From Streptomyces diastatochromogenes (GTDB lineage: Bacteria; Actinomycetota; Actinomycetes; Streptomycetales; Streptomycetaceae): 64,000 bases of DNA. The notes below the pieces were generated by a model. The model did not search any database and was not told where the DNA came from. It saw only the letters and a list, made by a program, of their open reading frames with translations. Position numbers and translations under genes: made by a program. This document shows, one piece after another, positions 20,722 through 30,129 of the stretch; position 1 is the stretch's first letter; the number at the start of each line of letters is the position of its first letter. The stretch is from NCBI GenBank assembly GCA_026913215.1, contig JAPTYK010000001.1, positions 7,440,001-7,504,000 of the forward strand, given 5' to 3'.

Positions 20722-21814
20722 CTACTTGAGCTGGTCGGCGGTGTACTGACCGCTGTCGACCAGGACCTTCCGGTAGTTGTCCTTGTCGACGCTGACCGGC
20801 TGGAGCAGCTGCGCCGGGACGGTCTTCACGCCGTTGTCGTACTGGCGGGTGTCGTTGACCTCGGGCTTTCCGCCGGTCAGCACCGCGTCGCCCATCTGGA
20901 CGGCGGCCTTGGCGAGCAGGCGGGTGTCCTTGTAGACGGTCTGGGTCTGCTCGCCCGCGATGATCGACTTCACCGAGGCCAGCTCGCCGTCCTGACCCGT
21001 GACGACGGGCAGCGGCTGGCGGTGCCGTAGCCGACGCCCTTGAGCGAGGACAGGATGCCGATCGAGATGCCGTCGTACGGCGAGAGCACGGCGTCGACGT
21101 GGGCGGAGGTGTAGGCCTTGCTCAGCAGGTTGTCCATCCGGGACTGGGCGACGCCGCCGTCCCAGCGCAGCGTGGCGACCTGGTTGAAGCCGGTCTGGCC
21201 GCTGCGCACGACCAGCTTCTTCTTGTCGATGTACGGCTTGAGGACGCTCATCGCGCCGTTGAAGAAGAAGCCGGCGTTGTTGTCGTCCGGCGAACCGGCG
21301 AACAGCTCGATGTTGAACGGTCCCTTGCCGTTCTCGAGGCCGAGCTTGTCGACGATGTAGCTGCCCTGGAGGACGCCCACCTTGTAGTTGTCGAAGGTCG
21401 CGTAGTAGTCGACGTTGCCCGTGCCCCGGATCAGCCGGTCGTAGGAGATCACCGGGATGTGCGCGTCGGCGGCCTTCTGCAGCACGTTGGTGAGGGAGGA
21501 GCCGTCGATGGCGGCGATCACCAGGAGCTTGGCGCCCTTGGTGATCATGTTCTCCACCTGGGAGACCTGGTTCTCCACCACGTTGTCGCCGTACTGCAGG
21601 TCGGTCTTGTAGCCCTTGGCCCGGAACTCCTTGACCATGTTGTCGCCGTCGTTGATCCAGCGCTCCGACGACTTGGTCGGCATCGCGATGCCGATGAGCG
21701 CGCCCTTGGCGTCGCCCTTGGCCGCGCCGTCGCCGGCGCCGTTGGCGCTCTGTCCGCAGGCCGCCAGCGAGAGCGCCAGGCCGCGGCGACCAGACCCGCC
21801 GAAATCTTCCGCAC
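20722..21814 (-). CDS. ABC transporter sugar-binding lipoprotein (ChvE/XylF-like), two frameshifts
   Basis: About 364 residues. Start GTG 21814 has GGAGGA close upstream and begins VRKISAGLVAAA. After one frameshift near 21780 it continues GLALSLAACGQS, with a lipobox LAAC. The periplasmic-binding fold follows: ALIGIAMPTKSSERWINDG, AKLLVIAAIDGSSL, ELFAGSPDDNNAGFFFNGA, DAVLSPYDGISIGIL. A second frameshift near 21018 leads into VVTGQDGELASVKSIIAGEQTQTVYKDTR. ChvE-type proteins bind several aldoses including L-arabinose and D-xylose; the ara repressor and araBDA beside it make pentose the likely ligand. Confidence 0.85.
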
Positions 21815-21954
21815 AGTTCCTCCAGTGATGTTCCGCGACCGGGCACAGCGCACCCCTGGTGGGTGACTGGGAGCGGTCGAGCGGGCCGGCCGGAGCGGCC
21901 CCGGCCACCGTGGAACGACGGGGCGGGAGACAGCTCTGTCCTGGCGTGGGAAGA

Positions 21955-21982
21955 GTGTTAACGCTCACAAGAGTGACGTCAA
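21955..21982 (-). promoter_or_regulatory. transporter promoter overlapped by the ara operator
   Basis: On the minus strand TTGACG (21982-21977) and TAACAC (21960-21955), 16 bases apart, form a promoter facing the sugar-binding protein gene. The 14-base word TGTTAACGCTCACA at 21956-21969 covers its spacer and -10. The same word, inverted, occurs at the araB promoter (23187-23200). This marks it as the operator of the divergent LacI repressor. Confidence 0.65.
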
Positions 21983-22056
21983 GGGGTGCGGAAGCACTGT
22001 GGGACGGGTCCGGATCCGGTCGCGTACTGTGGTCCGCAGCCGAGGAGGGACTACGC

Positions 22057-23198
22057 GTGGGAACCGAGAGCGCCGGGACGGAACAGCGTCACCCCGTGAT
22101 GGCGGACGTGGCGAAACTGGCGGGCGTGTCCCACCAGACGGTGTCCCGCGTGCTCAACGGAGCCCCGCACGTCCGGCCGGACACCCGGGACCGGGTGCTG
22201 GCCGCCATCCGGGAGCTGGACTACCGGCCCAACTCCGCCGCCCGCGCCCTGGTCACCCGCCGCTCGCAGACCCTCGGCGTGGTCAGCTTCGACTCGACGC
22301 TCTACGGGCCCGCCTCGATGCTGGACGGCATCGAGCGGGCCGCGCGCAGCGCGGGGTACTTCGTCAGCGTGACCAGCCTGCGCTCGCTGGACGGCCGCTC
22401 GGTCCAGGAGGCCGTCGACCGGCTGCGCGACCAGGGGGTGGAGGGCGTCGTGGTGATCGCGCCGCAGACCTCCGCCGTCAGCGCGGTGACCCGGCTCTCC
22501 AGCTCGGTGCCGGTCGTCGCGGTCGGATCGGGCGACCAGAAGCAGGTGCCGATGGTGTCGGTGGGCAACCGCTCCGGTGCCGGAGAGGCCACCAGGCACC
22601 TGCTCGACCTGGGGCACCGCACGGTGCACCACCTGGCGGGGCCGGCCAACTGGCTGGAGAGCCAGGACCGCGAGGAGGGGTGGCGCGGCACGCTGCGGGC
22701 GGCCGGCGCTCCCGTGCCGGAGGTGGAGCGCGGCGACTGGAGCGCCCGCTCGGGATACCAGGCGGGTCTGCGGATCGCGGAACTGGCCGACGTCACCGCG
22801 GTCTTCTGCGCCAACGACCACATGGCCCTCGGCCTGCTGCGCGCCCTGCACGAGGCCGGCCGCTCGGTCCCGGAGGAGATCAGCGTGGTCGGCTTCGACG
22901 ACATCCCGAGGCCGCCTACTTCATCCCGCCGCTGACCACCGTGCGACAGGACTTCGCCGAGCTCGGCAGGAGCGCCCTGGAGCTGCTCGTCGGGCAGTTG
23001 GAGGGCGCCGCGCCCTCCCCGGCCCATGTGCAGATCTCCCCGGAGATGGTGCTGCGCCGCAGCGTGGCACCCGTCGGCCGCGCCCTGACCCCTTCCGCGT
23101 TCCGCGGCCCGGGGCGGCCCGGTGCCGGTCGGTGCGGGCCGGTCGCCTCCCTTGACAGAGACTTCGACAGCGCGTTAACAATCAATTGTGAGCGTTAA
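22057..23198 (+). CDS. LacI family repressor of the arabinose genes (AraR-like), one or more frameshifts
   Basis: LacI/GalR repressor: N-terminal helix-turn-helix MADVAKLAGVSHQTVSRVLNGAPHVRPDT, then a sugar-binding core (SQTLGVVSFDS, VPVVAVGSG, LLDLGHRTVHHLAGPANW, DVTAVFCANDHMALGLLRAL). Start GTG 22057 follows GAGGAGGG. The frame breaks near 22905 (VVGFDDIP continues as EAAYFIPPLTTVRQDFAELG). The natural end should lie soon after MVLRRSVAPVG, but the frame stays open to 23198, inside the araB operator, so a second hidden frameshift is likely. It sits between the transporter operon and araBDA, and the same operator word stands before both. Confidence 0.8.
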
Positions 23199-23201
23199 CA
23201 A
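23152..23201 (+). promoter_or_regulatory. araB promoter with two operator half-sites
   Basis: A consensus TTGACA (23152-23157) and TTAACA (23175-23180), 17 bases apart, drive araBDA. GCGTTAACA occurs at 23172-23180 and again at 23192-23200, exactly 20 bases (two helical turns) apart. The second copy belongs to TTGTGAGCGTTAACAA (23186-23201), the inverse of the operator upstream of the transporter. A repressor bound here would cover the -10 and start region. Confidence 0.7.
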
Positions 23202-23232
23202 AACGCTTCCGACCCGTCCGAAGGATGAGTAC

Positions 23233-24923
23233 GTGACCGTCAATCCCGCCACCCCCGATCCGGACCGCTACGTGGTCGGCATCGACTTCGGCACCCTCTC
23301 CGGCCGCGCCGTGGTGGTCCGCGTACGGGACGGTGAGGAGCTGGGAACCGCCGTCCACGACTACCCGCACGCCGTCATCGAGCGCGAACTGCCCGGCACC
23401 GGCCGGCCGCTCCCGCCCGACTGGGCGCTGCAGCACCCGGCGACTGGCGCGAGGTGCTGCGCACCGCCGTACCGGCCGCCCTCGCCGTGGCGGGCGTCGA
23501 CCCGCGCACGTCATCGGCATCGCGACCGACTTCACGGCCTGCACCGTCCTGCCGGTCCTCGCCGACGGCACCCGCTCGCCGAGACGCCCGAGTGGGCCGC
23601 CCGCCCGCACGCCTGGCCCAAGCTCTGGAAGCACCACGCCGCCCAGGGCCAGGCGGACCGGATCAACGCCCTGGCCCACGACCGGGGCGAGAAGTGGATC
23701 TCCCGGTACGGCGGCAGGATCTCCGCCGAGTGGCAGTACGCCAAGGCCCTCCAGGTCCTGGAGGAGGACCCGGCCGTCTACGCCGCCACCGCACGCTGGA
23801 TCGAGGCCGCCGACTGGATCGTCTGGCAGCTCACCGGCACCGAGAGCCGCAACACCTGTACGGCCGGCTACAAGGGCATCCACCAGGACGGGAGTTACCC
23901 GAGCGAGGACTACCTCGCGGCGCTCCACCCGGACTTCGCCGACTTCGCCCGCACCCGCCTGGAGCACCCGCTCTCCCGCTCGGCTCCCGCGTCGGCCCGC
24001 TCACCGCGCGGGCGGCCGGGTGGACCGGCCTGCCGGAGGGCATCGCGGTCGCCGCCGGCAACGTCGACGCCCACGTCGCCGCACCGGCCGCCCGCGCCGT
24101 CGACGACGGCCGGCCTCGCCATCATGGGCACCTCCACCTGCCACGTCGTCAACGGCGCCGCCCTCGCCGACGTCCCCGGCATCTGCGGCGTGGTCGAGGA
24201 CGGCATCGTCGCCGGCTCCTACGGCTACGAGGCCGGCCAGAGCGCCGTCGGCGACATCTTCGCCTGGTGGCTGCGCCAGGGCGTGCCCGCCGACTACCTG
24301 GCCGAGGCCGAGGCGTCCGGCGAGGACCTGCACGAACTGCTCAGCCGCAAGGCCGCCGCCCAGCCCGTCGGCGCCCACGGCCTGGTGGCGCTCGACTGGA
24401 TGAACGGCAACCGCTCCACCCTGGTCGACCACCACCTGTCCGGCGTGATCGTCGGACTCACCCTCGCCACCCGCCCCGAGGAGATCTACCGGGCCCTGCT
24501 CGAAGCGACCGCCTTCGGCACCCGGGTCATCGTCGAGGCCCTGGAGCGGGGCGGGGTCCCCGTCACCGAGTTCATCGTCACCGGCGGACTCAAGAAGAAC
24601 GCCCTGCTGATGCGGATCTACGCCGACGTGCTGCGCCGCCCGGTCTCGGTCGCCGAGTCGGAGCAGGGCCCGGCCCTCGGCTCGGCGATCCACGCCGCCG
24701 TCGCCGCCGGGGCGTACCCGGACGTACGGACCGCGTCCGACGCCATGGGCCGGGTGCACCGGGCGCCTACCGGCCGGACCCGGCCGCCGCCGACACGTAC
24801 GACCGGCTCTTCGCCGAGTACCGCGCCCTGCACGACCACTTCGGCCTCGGCGCCGACAAGCTCCTGCACCGCCTGCGCGACATCCGGAACGCCGCCCTCA
24901 CCACACCGAGCGAGGACATGTGA
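23233..24923 (+). CDS. araB: L-ribulokinase, frameshifted
   Basis: FGGY-family kinase of about 563 residues, phosphorylating L-ribulose to L-ribulose 5-phosphate. The N-terminal ATPase strand reads YVVGIDFGTLSGRAVVVRV; later text includes TDFTACTVLPVLADG, WPKLWKHHAAQGQADRINALA, AAGNVDAHVAAPAA, GTSTCHVVNGA and FIVTGGLKKNALLMRIYADVL. Together these match AraB rather than XylB. Frameshifts fall near 23440-23520, 23575, 23985, 24105 and 24765. Start GTG 23233 is 11 bases after an AAGGA. Its stop overlaps the araD start (GTGA). Confidence 0.85.
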
Positions 24924-25588
24924 ACGCCATCATCGACCCCGTCCGCCGCCAGGTCAGCGACCTGCACCAGGAGCTGGTCCGCTACGGCCTGGTGGTCTGG
25001 ACCGCCGGCAACGTCTCCGCCCGCGTCCCCGGCGAGGACCTGCTCGTGATCAAGCCCAGCGGTGTCTCCTACGAGGAGCTGACGCCGCAGAACATGATCG
25101 TCTGCGACCTGGACGGGAACGTCGTCGAGGGCGAGCACGCGCCCTCCTCCGACACCGCCGCGCACGCCTACGTCTACCGCCACCTGCCCGAGGTCGGCGG
25201 AGTGGTGCACACCCACTCCACCTACGCCTGCGCCTGGGCGGCCCGCGGCGAGGCCGTCCCCTGCGTCCTCACCGCGATGGCCGACGAGTTCGGCGCCGAG
25301 ATCCCGGTCGGCCCGTTCGCCCTGATCGGTGACGACTCGATCGGCCGGGGCGTCGTGGACACCCTCAAGGGCCACCGCTCGCCCGCCGTCCTGATGCAGA
25401 ACCACGGCGTGTTCACCATCGGCAAGGACGCCAGGGCCGCCGTGAAGGCCGCCGTCATGTGCGAGGACGTCGCCCGCACCGTCCACCTCTCCCGCCAGCT
25501 CGGCGAGCCCCTGCCCATCGCCCAGGCGGACATCGACAGCCTCAACTTCCGCTACCAGAACGTCTACGGCCAGCCCCAGGCCCAGTGA
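24920..25588 (+). CDS. araD: L-ribulose-5-phosphate 4-epimerase
   Basis: 222 residues, intact. Class II aldolase/adducin fold: GNVSARVPGEDLLVIKPSGVSYEEL (phosphate binding), the zinc ligands in VVHTHSTYACAWA, the acidic catalytic region SSDTAAHAYVYR, and the third zinc His in LMQNHGVFTIG. It converts L-ribulose 5-phosphate to D-xylulose 5-phosphate. It is translated from a GTG overlapping the araB stop, and araA follows after 11 bases. Confidence 0.92.
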   Translation: MNAIIDPVRRQVSDLHQELVRYGLVVWTAGNVSARVPGEDLLVIKPSGVSYEELTPQNMIVCDLDGNVVEGEHAPSSDTAAHAYVYRHLPEVGGVVHTHSTYACAWAARGEAVPCVLTAMADEFGAEIPVGPFALIGDDSIGRGVVDTLKGHRSPAVLMQNHGVFTIGKDARAAVKAAVMCEDVARTVHLSRQLGEPLPIAQADIDSLNFRYQNVYGQPQAQ

Positions 25589-25599
25589 GGAGCCACCCC

Positions 25600-27104
25600 A
25601 TGAAGAAGCCACCGGAGGGCCGCCAGGTCTGGTTCCTGACCGGAAGCCAGGGACTCTACGGCGAGGACACGCTGCGCCAGGTCGCGGAGCAGTCCCGGCG
25701 GATCGCCGGAACGCTGGACCGGGACCCCGCCCTGCCCGTCGAGGTCGTCTGGAAGCCCGTCCTCACCGACGCCGAGGCGATCCGCCGCGTCTGCCTGGAG
25801 GCCAACTCCACCGACGACTGCGTCGGCCTGGTCGCCTGGATGCACACCTTCTCCCCGGCGAAGATGTGGATCGCCGGCCTGGACGCCCTGCGGAAACCGC
25901 TGCTCCACCTGCACACCCAGGCCGATGTCGACCTGCCCTGGCACTCCATCGACATGGACTTCATGAACCTGAACCAGGCCGCCCACGGCGACCGCGAGTT
26001 CGGCTACATCCAGTCCCGCCTCGGTGTCCCGCGCAAGACCGTCGCCGGACACGTCACCGACCCGGCCGTCTCCGCCCGGATCGCCGCCTGGACCCGCGCC
26101 GCCGCCGGCCGCGCCGAACTGCGCGGCCTGAAGCTCGCCCGCTTCGGCGACAACATGCGCGACGTCGCCGTCACCGAGGGCGACAAGGTCGAGGCCAGCT
26201 CCGCTTCGGCGTCTCCGTCAACACCTACGGCGTGAACGACCTAGTCGCCGCGGTGGACGCGACCGACGACGCCGACGTCACCGAACTGGTCAAGGAGTAC
26301 GAGGACGGCTACCGGCTCGCTCCCGAACTGCGGGCCGGCGGTCAGCGCCACGCCTCGCTGCGGTACGCCGCGCGGATCGAGCTCGGCCTGCGCGGCTTCC
26401 TGGAGCAGGGCGGCTTCCGGGCCTTCACCACCAACTTCGAGGACCTCGGCGGGCTGCGCCAGCTGCCGGGCCTCGCCGTGCAGCGGCTGATGGCCGACGG
26501 CTACGGCTTCGGCGGCGAGGGCGACTGGAAGACCGCCACCCTGCTGCGCACCCTCAAGGCGGCCGCCACCGGACTGGCCGGCGGCACCTCGTTCATGGAG
26601 GACTACACCTACCACCTGGAGCCCGGCCGCGAGCTGATCCTCGGCGCCCACATGCTGGAGGTCTGCCCCAGCATCGCGGCGGGCGTCCCCTCCTGCGAGA
26701 TCCACCCGCTCGCCATCGGCGGGCGCGAGGACCCGGTCCGTCTGGTCTTCGACGCCGCACCCGGTCCGGCGGTGGTGGTCGGCCTCGCCGACCTCGGCGA
26801 CCGCTTCCGGCTGGTCGCCAACGAGGTCGACGTGGTCGAGCCGCCGGCGCCCTGCCCCACCTGCCCGTCGCCCGCGCCGTCTGGAGGCCGCGTCCGAACC
26901 TCCGCACCTCCACCGAGGCCTGGCTGACGGCGGCGCACCGCACCACACCGTCCTCTCCGGCGCGCTCGGGGTCGAGGAGCTGGAGGACCTCGCCGAGATG
27001 ATCGGCGTCGAGCTCCTGGTGATCGACGGCGACACGGACATCCGCCGGTTCACCAGGAACTGCGCTGGAACCAGGCCTACCACCGGCTGGCCCAGGGGTT
27101 CTGA
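25600..27104 (+). CDS. araA: L-arabinose isomerase, frameshifted
   Basis: About 502 residues, interconverting L-arabinose and L-ribulose with a divalent metal. VWFLTGSQGLYGEDTLRQVAEQ, VGLVAWMHTFSPAKMWIAGL, PLLHLHTQADVDLPW and LKLARFGDNMRDVAVTEGDKVEA are diagnostic of AraA. After a frameshift near 26200 the frame continues with FGVSVNTYGVNDL, GGTSFMEDYTYHLE and LGAHMLEVCPSIA, with further breaks near 26855 and 27055 before WNQAYHRLAQGF. The start has GAGGAG 8 bases upstream. Last gene of the araBDA operon. Confidence 0.88.
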
Positions 27105-27126
27105 CCCCGCCCTGCCCGGCACCGGC

Positions 27127-27151
27127 GACGCCCGCCCCACGGGCGGGCGTC
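27127..27151 (+). terminator. terminator after araA
   Basis: An 11-bp stem GACGCCCGCCC / GGGCGGGCGTC (27127-27137, 27141-27151) with a 3-base loop, starting 22 bases after the araA stop. Confidence 0.6.
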
Positions 27152-27160
27152 ACCGCTGAG

Positions 27161-27357
27161 GTGCTCAGCCTCGGCGCCCGCCTCCAGGCGCTGTACGCGC
27201 CGGACCGGGACGGGCGGCGGGAGCCCGCCGTCCTCGGCTGCGACCGCGCCGAGGACCTGCTCGGCGAAGCCGCCCGGTCCGGGCGGACCGGAGCGCGCCC
27301 GCGCCTGCACGGCCCCGACGGTGGCCAGGGGTTCCCAGGAGCGCTGCGCGCCGAGGC
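27161..27357 (+). pseudogene. aldose 1-epimerase (mutarotase) remnant
   Basis: VLSLGARLQALYAPDRDGRREPAVLGCDRAEDLL resembles the N-terminal strand and loop of GalM-type mutarotases (compare LRVLSYGGIVQTLEVPDRHG in the intact epimerase at 48803). After about 45 residues the match is lost. A possible echo of the NSLHGG region (ARPRLHGPDGG) follows, then the transcription terminator at 27358. More than 200 residues are missing, so this is a decayed gene and not a single-base break. It fits the araBDA context, where a mutarotase would be useful. Confidence 0.45.
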
Positions 27358-27399
27358 CACGAGGCCCCGCACGCTCGCAGGAGCGCGCGGGGCCTCGTG
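27358..27399. terminator. bidirectional terminator between ara and xylA
   Basis: CACGAGGCCCCGC (27358-27370) pairs perfectly with GCGGGGCCTCGTG (27387-27399), 13 bp, 16-base loop. It sits between convergent transcription units. Confidence 0.75.
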
Positions 27400-27425
27400 C
27401 CCTCTTCCGTTTCTTCCGTCCGGGG

Positions 27426-28598
27426 TCAGCGGGCGCCGAGGAGGTGTTCGAGGGCCAGCTGGTCCAGCTGCTCGAAGGCCATGCCGCGCCGGGCGGTGGC
27501 GTCGACGTCGAACTCCTCGAAGGCGGAGCGGTCCGCGAGCAGACCGGCCAGGCCGTCCTGGGCGGTGGGGAGGGCGAGTTCGGGCAGCCGGGAGGCGGCG
27601 AGCGCGGCCTGCACCTCCGGGTCGGCCCGGAAGGCGCGGGAGCGCTCCGCCAGCAGCAGGTAGTTGCGCATGCAGCCGGCCGCCGAGGCCCAGACGCCGT
27701 CGAAGTCCTCGGTGCGCGGCGGCTTGAAGTCGAAGTGGCGGGGGCCGTCGTAGCCGGCCGACTCGAGGAGGTCGACCAGCCAGAAGGCCTGCCGGAGGTC
27801 TCCCGCGCCGAAGCGCAGGTCCTGGTCGTACTTGATGCCGGACTGGCCGTTGAGGTCGATGTGGAACAGCTTGCCGTGCCACAGGGCCTGGGCGATGCCG
27901 TGCGGGAAGTTGAGCCCGGCCATCTGCTCGTGGCCCACCTCGGGGTTGACGCCGACCCGCTCGGGGCGCTCCAGCTCGTTGATGAACGCCAGGGCGTGGC
28001 CGACCGTGGGCAGCAGGATGTCGCCGCGCGGCTCGTTGGGCTTGGGCTCGATCGCGAACCGCAGGTCGTAGCCCTGCTCCTCGACGTACTCGCCCAGCAG
28101 GTCGAAGGCCTCCTTCAGCCGGTCGAGGGCGGTGCGCACGTCCTTGGCCGCACCGGACTCCGCGCCCTCGCGACCGCCCCAGGCGACGTAGACCGAGGCG
28201 CCGAGCTCCGCGGCCAGGTCGATGTTGCGGATCGTCTTGCGCAGCGCGTAGCGCCGTACGTCGCGGTCGTTGGCGGTGAAGGCGCCGTCCTTGAAGACGG
28301 GGTGGGTGAACAGGTTGGTGGTCGCCATCGGGACCTTGAGGCCTGCGGTGTCCAGCGCGGCGCGGAAGCGCTTGACGGTCGCCTCGCGCGTGGCGTCGTC
28401 CGCGCCGAAGGGGATCAGGTCGTCGTCGTGGAAGGTGACGCCGTAGGCGCCGAGTCCGGCCAGCCGCTCCACGGTCTCGACCGGGTCGAGGGCGGGGCGG
28501 GTGGCGTCGCCGAAGGGGTCGCGCCCCTGCCAGCCGACGGTCCACAGGCCGAAGGTGAACTTGTGCGCGGGGGTGGGGACGAGCGGGGCGCTGGACAT
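27426..28598 (-). CDS. xylA: xylose isomerase
   Basis: 390 residues, intact, closely like the Streptomyces class I enzymes used as glucose isomerase. FTFGLWTVGWQGRDPFG opens the barrel. GVTFHDDDLIPFG contains the catalytic His and Asp, and FAIEPKPNEPRGD the metal-binding Glu and catalytic Lys. VGVNPEVGHEQMAGL and HIDLNGQSGIKYDQDLRFG hold the second metal site. It converts D-xylose to D-xylulose and is divergent from xylB; the 95-base gap holds the xylB promoter and a possible operator. Confidence 0.97.
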   Translation of the reverse strand: MSSAPLVPTPAHKFTFGLWTVGWQGRDPFGDATRPALDPVETVERLAGLGAYGVTFHDDDLIPFGADDATREATVKRFRAALDTAGLKVPMATTNLFTHPVFKDGAFTANDRDVRRYALRKTIRNIDLAAELGASVYVAWGGREGAESGAAKDVRTALDRLKEAFDLLGEYVEEQGYDLRFAIEPKPNEPRGDILLPTVGHALAFINELERPERVGVNPEVGHEQMAGLNFPHGIAQALWHGKLFHIDLNGQSGIKYDQDLRFGAGDLRQAFWLVDLLESAGYDGPRHFDFKPPRTEDFDGVWASAAGCMRNYLLLAERSRAFRADPEVQAALAASRLPELALPTAQDGLAGLLADRSAFEEFDVDATARRGMAFEQLDQLALEHLLGAR

Positions 28599-28629
28599 GG
28601 TGCGGCTCCGGATCAGTGTCGAGGGGTGT

Positions 28630-28656
28630 TTGTCATGGCACTTAACAAATTAGTAT
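28630..28656 (+). promoter_or_regulatory. xylB promoter and candidate ROK-repressor operator
   Basis: TTGTCA (28630-28635) and TAGTAT (28651-28656), 15 bases apart, form a promoter for xylB. The imperfect palindrome ACTTAACAAATTAGT (28640-28654) lies between them and overlaps the -10. A repressor there could shut off both divergent units. Assignment to the ROK regulator at 30130 is inference. Confidence 0.45.
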
Positions 28657-28693
28657 GCGGGAACGTCAGAAGGAACCCCCAGGGGAGGAACGC

Positions 28694-30118
28694 ATGACCG
28701 AGCAGCGTGTCGTGATCGGCGTCGACAGCTCGACCCAGTCCACCAAGGCCCTCGCCGTCGACATCGACACGGGCACGGTCCTCGGCGAGGGCCGCGCCCC
28801 GCACACCGTCAGCGACGGAGCCGGGCGCGAGCGATCCCGAGCAGTGGTGGCGGGCCTTCGAGGAGGCCGTCGCGGGGACGGGCCAGGCCGAGCGGGCGGC
28901 CGCCGTCTCGATCGGCGGCCAGCAGCACGGCCTCGTCACCCTCGACGCGGCCGGAGCGCCGGTCCGCCCCGCGCTGCTGTGGAACGACGTCCGGTCCGCC
29001 CCCAGGCCGCCGAGCTGCGCTCCGGGATCGGCCCGGCGGAACTCGTCCAGCGCACCGGCAGCCTCCCGACCGCCGCCTTCACCGCCACCAAATGGGCCTG
29101 GCTGCGCGCCCACGAGCCCGCAGCCGCCGACCGCGTCGCCGCCGTCCGCCTCCCGCACGACTTCCTGACCGAGCGGCTGACCGGGGAGGCCGTGACCGAC
29201 CGCGGCGACGCCTCGGGAACCGGCTGGTGGGGACCGGACGGCTACGACAAGGACCTCCTCGACCGCGTCGGCCTCGACCCGGCGCTGCTGCCGCGGGTCC
29301 TCGCCCCGGGCGCGCGGGCCGGCGCGGTCCGCCCGGGGACGGCGCTGCGCGAGGGGACACCGGTGGCCGCCGGAACCGGCGACAACATGGCCGCCGCCCT
29401 CGGTCTCGGCCTGCGACCCGGCCAGCCGGTGCTCAGCCTCGGCACCTCCGGCACCGTCTACGCCGTCGGCCGCGCCCGGCCGGCCGACCCGAGCGGAACG
29501 GTCGCGGGCTTCGCCGACGCCCTCGGCGGCTGGCTGCCGCTCGCCTGCACGCTGAACTGCACCCTCGCCGTGGACCGCTTCGCCGCCCTCCTCGGACGCG
29601 GGCGCGAGGAGGTCGAGGACGGCGGCTCCGCGGTGGTGCTGCCCTACCTGGACGGCGAGCGGACACCGGACCTCCGGGCGCCTCCGGACTGGTCCACGGA
29701 CTCCGGCGCGACACCACACCGGGCAGCTGCTCCAGGCCGCCTACGACGGCGCCGCCCACGCCCTGCTCACCGCCCTGGACGACGTCCTGCGCGCCGGCGG
29801 CGAGGACCCGGCCGGCGACGAGCCCCTGCTGCTGATCGGCGGCGGCGCCCGTGGCCGGGCCTGGCAGCGGACCGTCCTGCGGCTCTCGGGTCGCGCCGTC
29901 CGGGTGCCCGACGCGCGGGAACTGGTCGCGCTCGGCGCCGCCGCCCAGGCCGCCGCCCTGCTCACCGGCGAGACCGCCGACGCGGTGGCACGCCGCTGGC
30001 GCACCGCCGAGGGCCCGCTCCTCGCCCCCGTGACACGGGACGCGGACGCCCTCGAACGGATCGGCGATACGCTGCGTCGGGCCGGGGCCTTGCAGGAGCC
30101 CCGGACCGGGACCGGTAA
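28694..30118 (+). CDS. xylB: xylulokinase, frameshifted
   Basis: FGGY kinase of about 475 residues that phosphorylates D-xylulose. VVIGVDSSTQSTKALAVDIDTGTVL starts the first ATPase domain. After a frameshift near 28820 come SIGGQQHGLVTLDAAGAPV, TATKWAWLRAHEP, LPHDFLTERLTG and DRGDASGTGWW. The second domain has VLSLGTSGTVYAVG, LLQAAYDGAAHALLTALDD and LLLIGGGARGRAWQ. Further breaks lie near 28995 and 29680-29720. The exact end is uncertain: TAA at 30116-30118 is taken because it sits 11 bases before the next start. GGGAGGAA precedes ATG 28694. Confidence 0.85.
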   Translation: MTEQRVVIGVDSSTQSTKALAVDIDTGTVLGEGRAPHTVSDGAGRERSRAVVAGLRGGRRGDGPGRAGGRRLDRRPAARPRHPRRGRSAGPPRAAVERRPVRPQAAELRSGIGPAELVQRTGSLPTAAFTATKWAWLRAHEPAAADRVAAVRLPHDFLTERLTGEAVTDRGDASGTGWWGPDGYDKDLLDRVGLDPALLPRVLAPGARAGAVRPGTALREGTPVAAGTGDNMAAALGLGLRPGQPVLSLGTSGTVYAVGRARPADPSGTVAGFADALGGWLPLACTLNCTLAVDRFAALLGRGREEVEDGGSAVVLPYLDGERTPDLRAPPDWSTDSGATPHRAAAPGRLRRRRPRPAHRPGRRPARRRRGPGRRRAPAADRRRRPWPGLAADRPAALGSRRPGARRAGTGRARRRRPGRRPAHRRDRRRGGTPLAHRRGPAPRPRDTGRGRPRTDRRYAASGRGLAGAPDRDR

Positions 30119-30129
30119 GAGGGGCGCGC

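Noticed and set aside
18442..21030. An 862-codon open frame opposite the sugar ABC transporter genes
   Set aside because: It mirrors the intact ATPase and permease genes, is rich in Asp/Gly/Val/His/Arg without family motifs, and exists because GC-rich codons leave few stops on the other strand.
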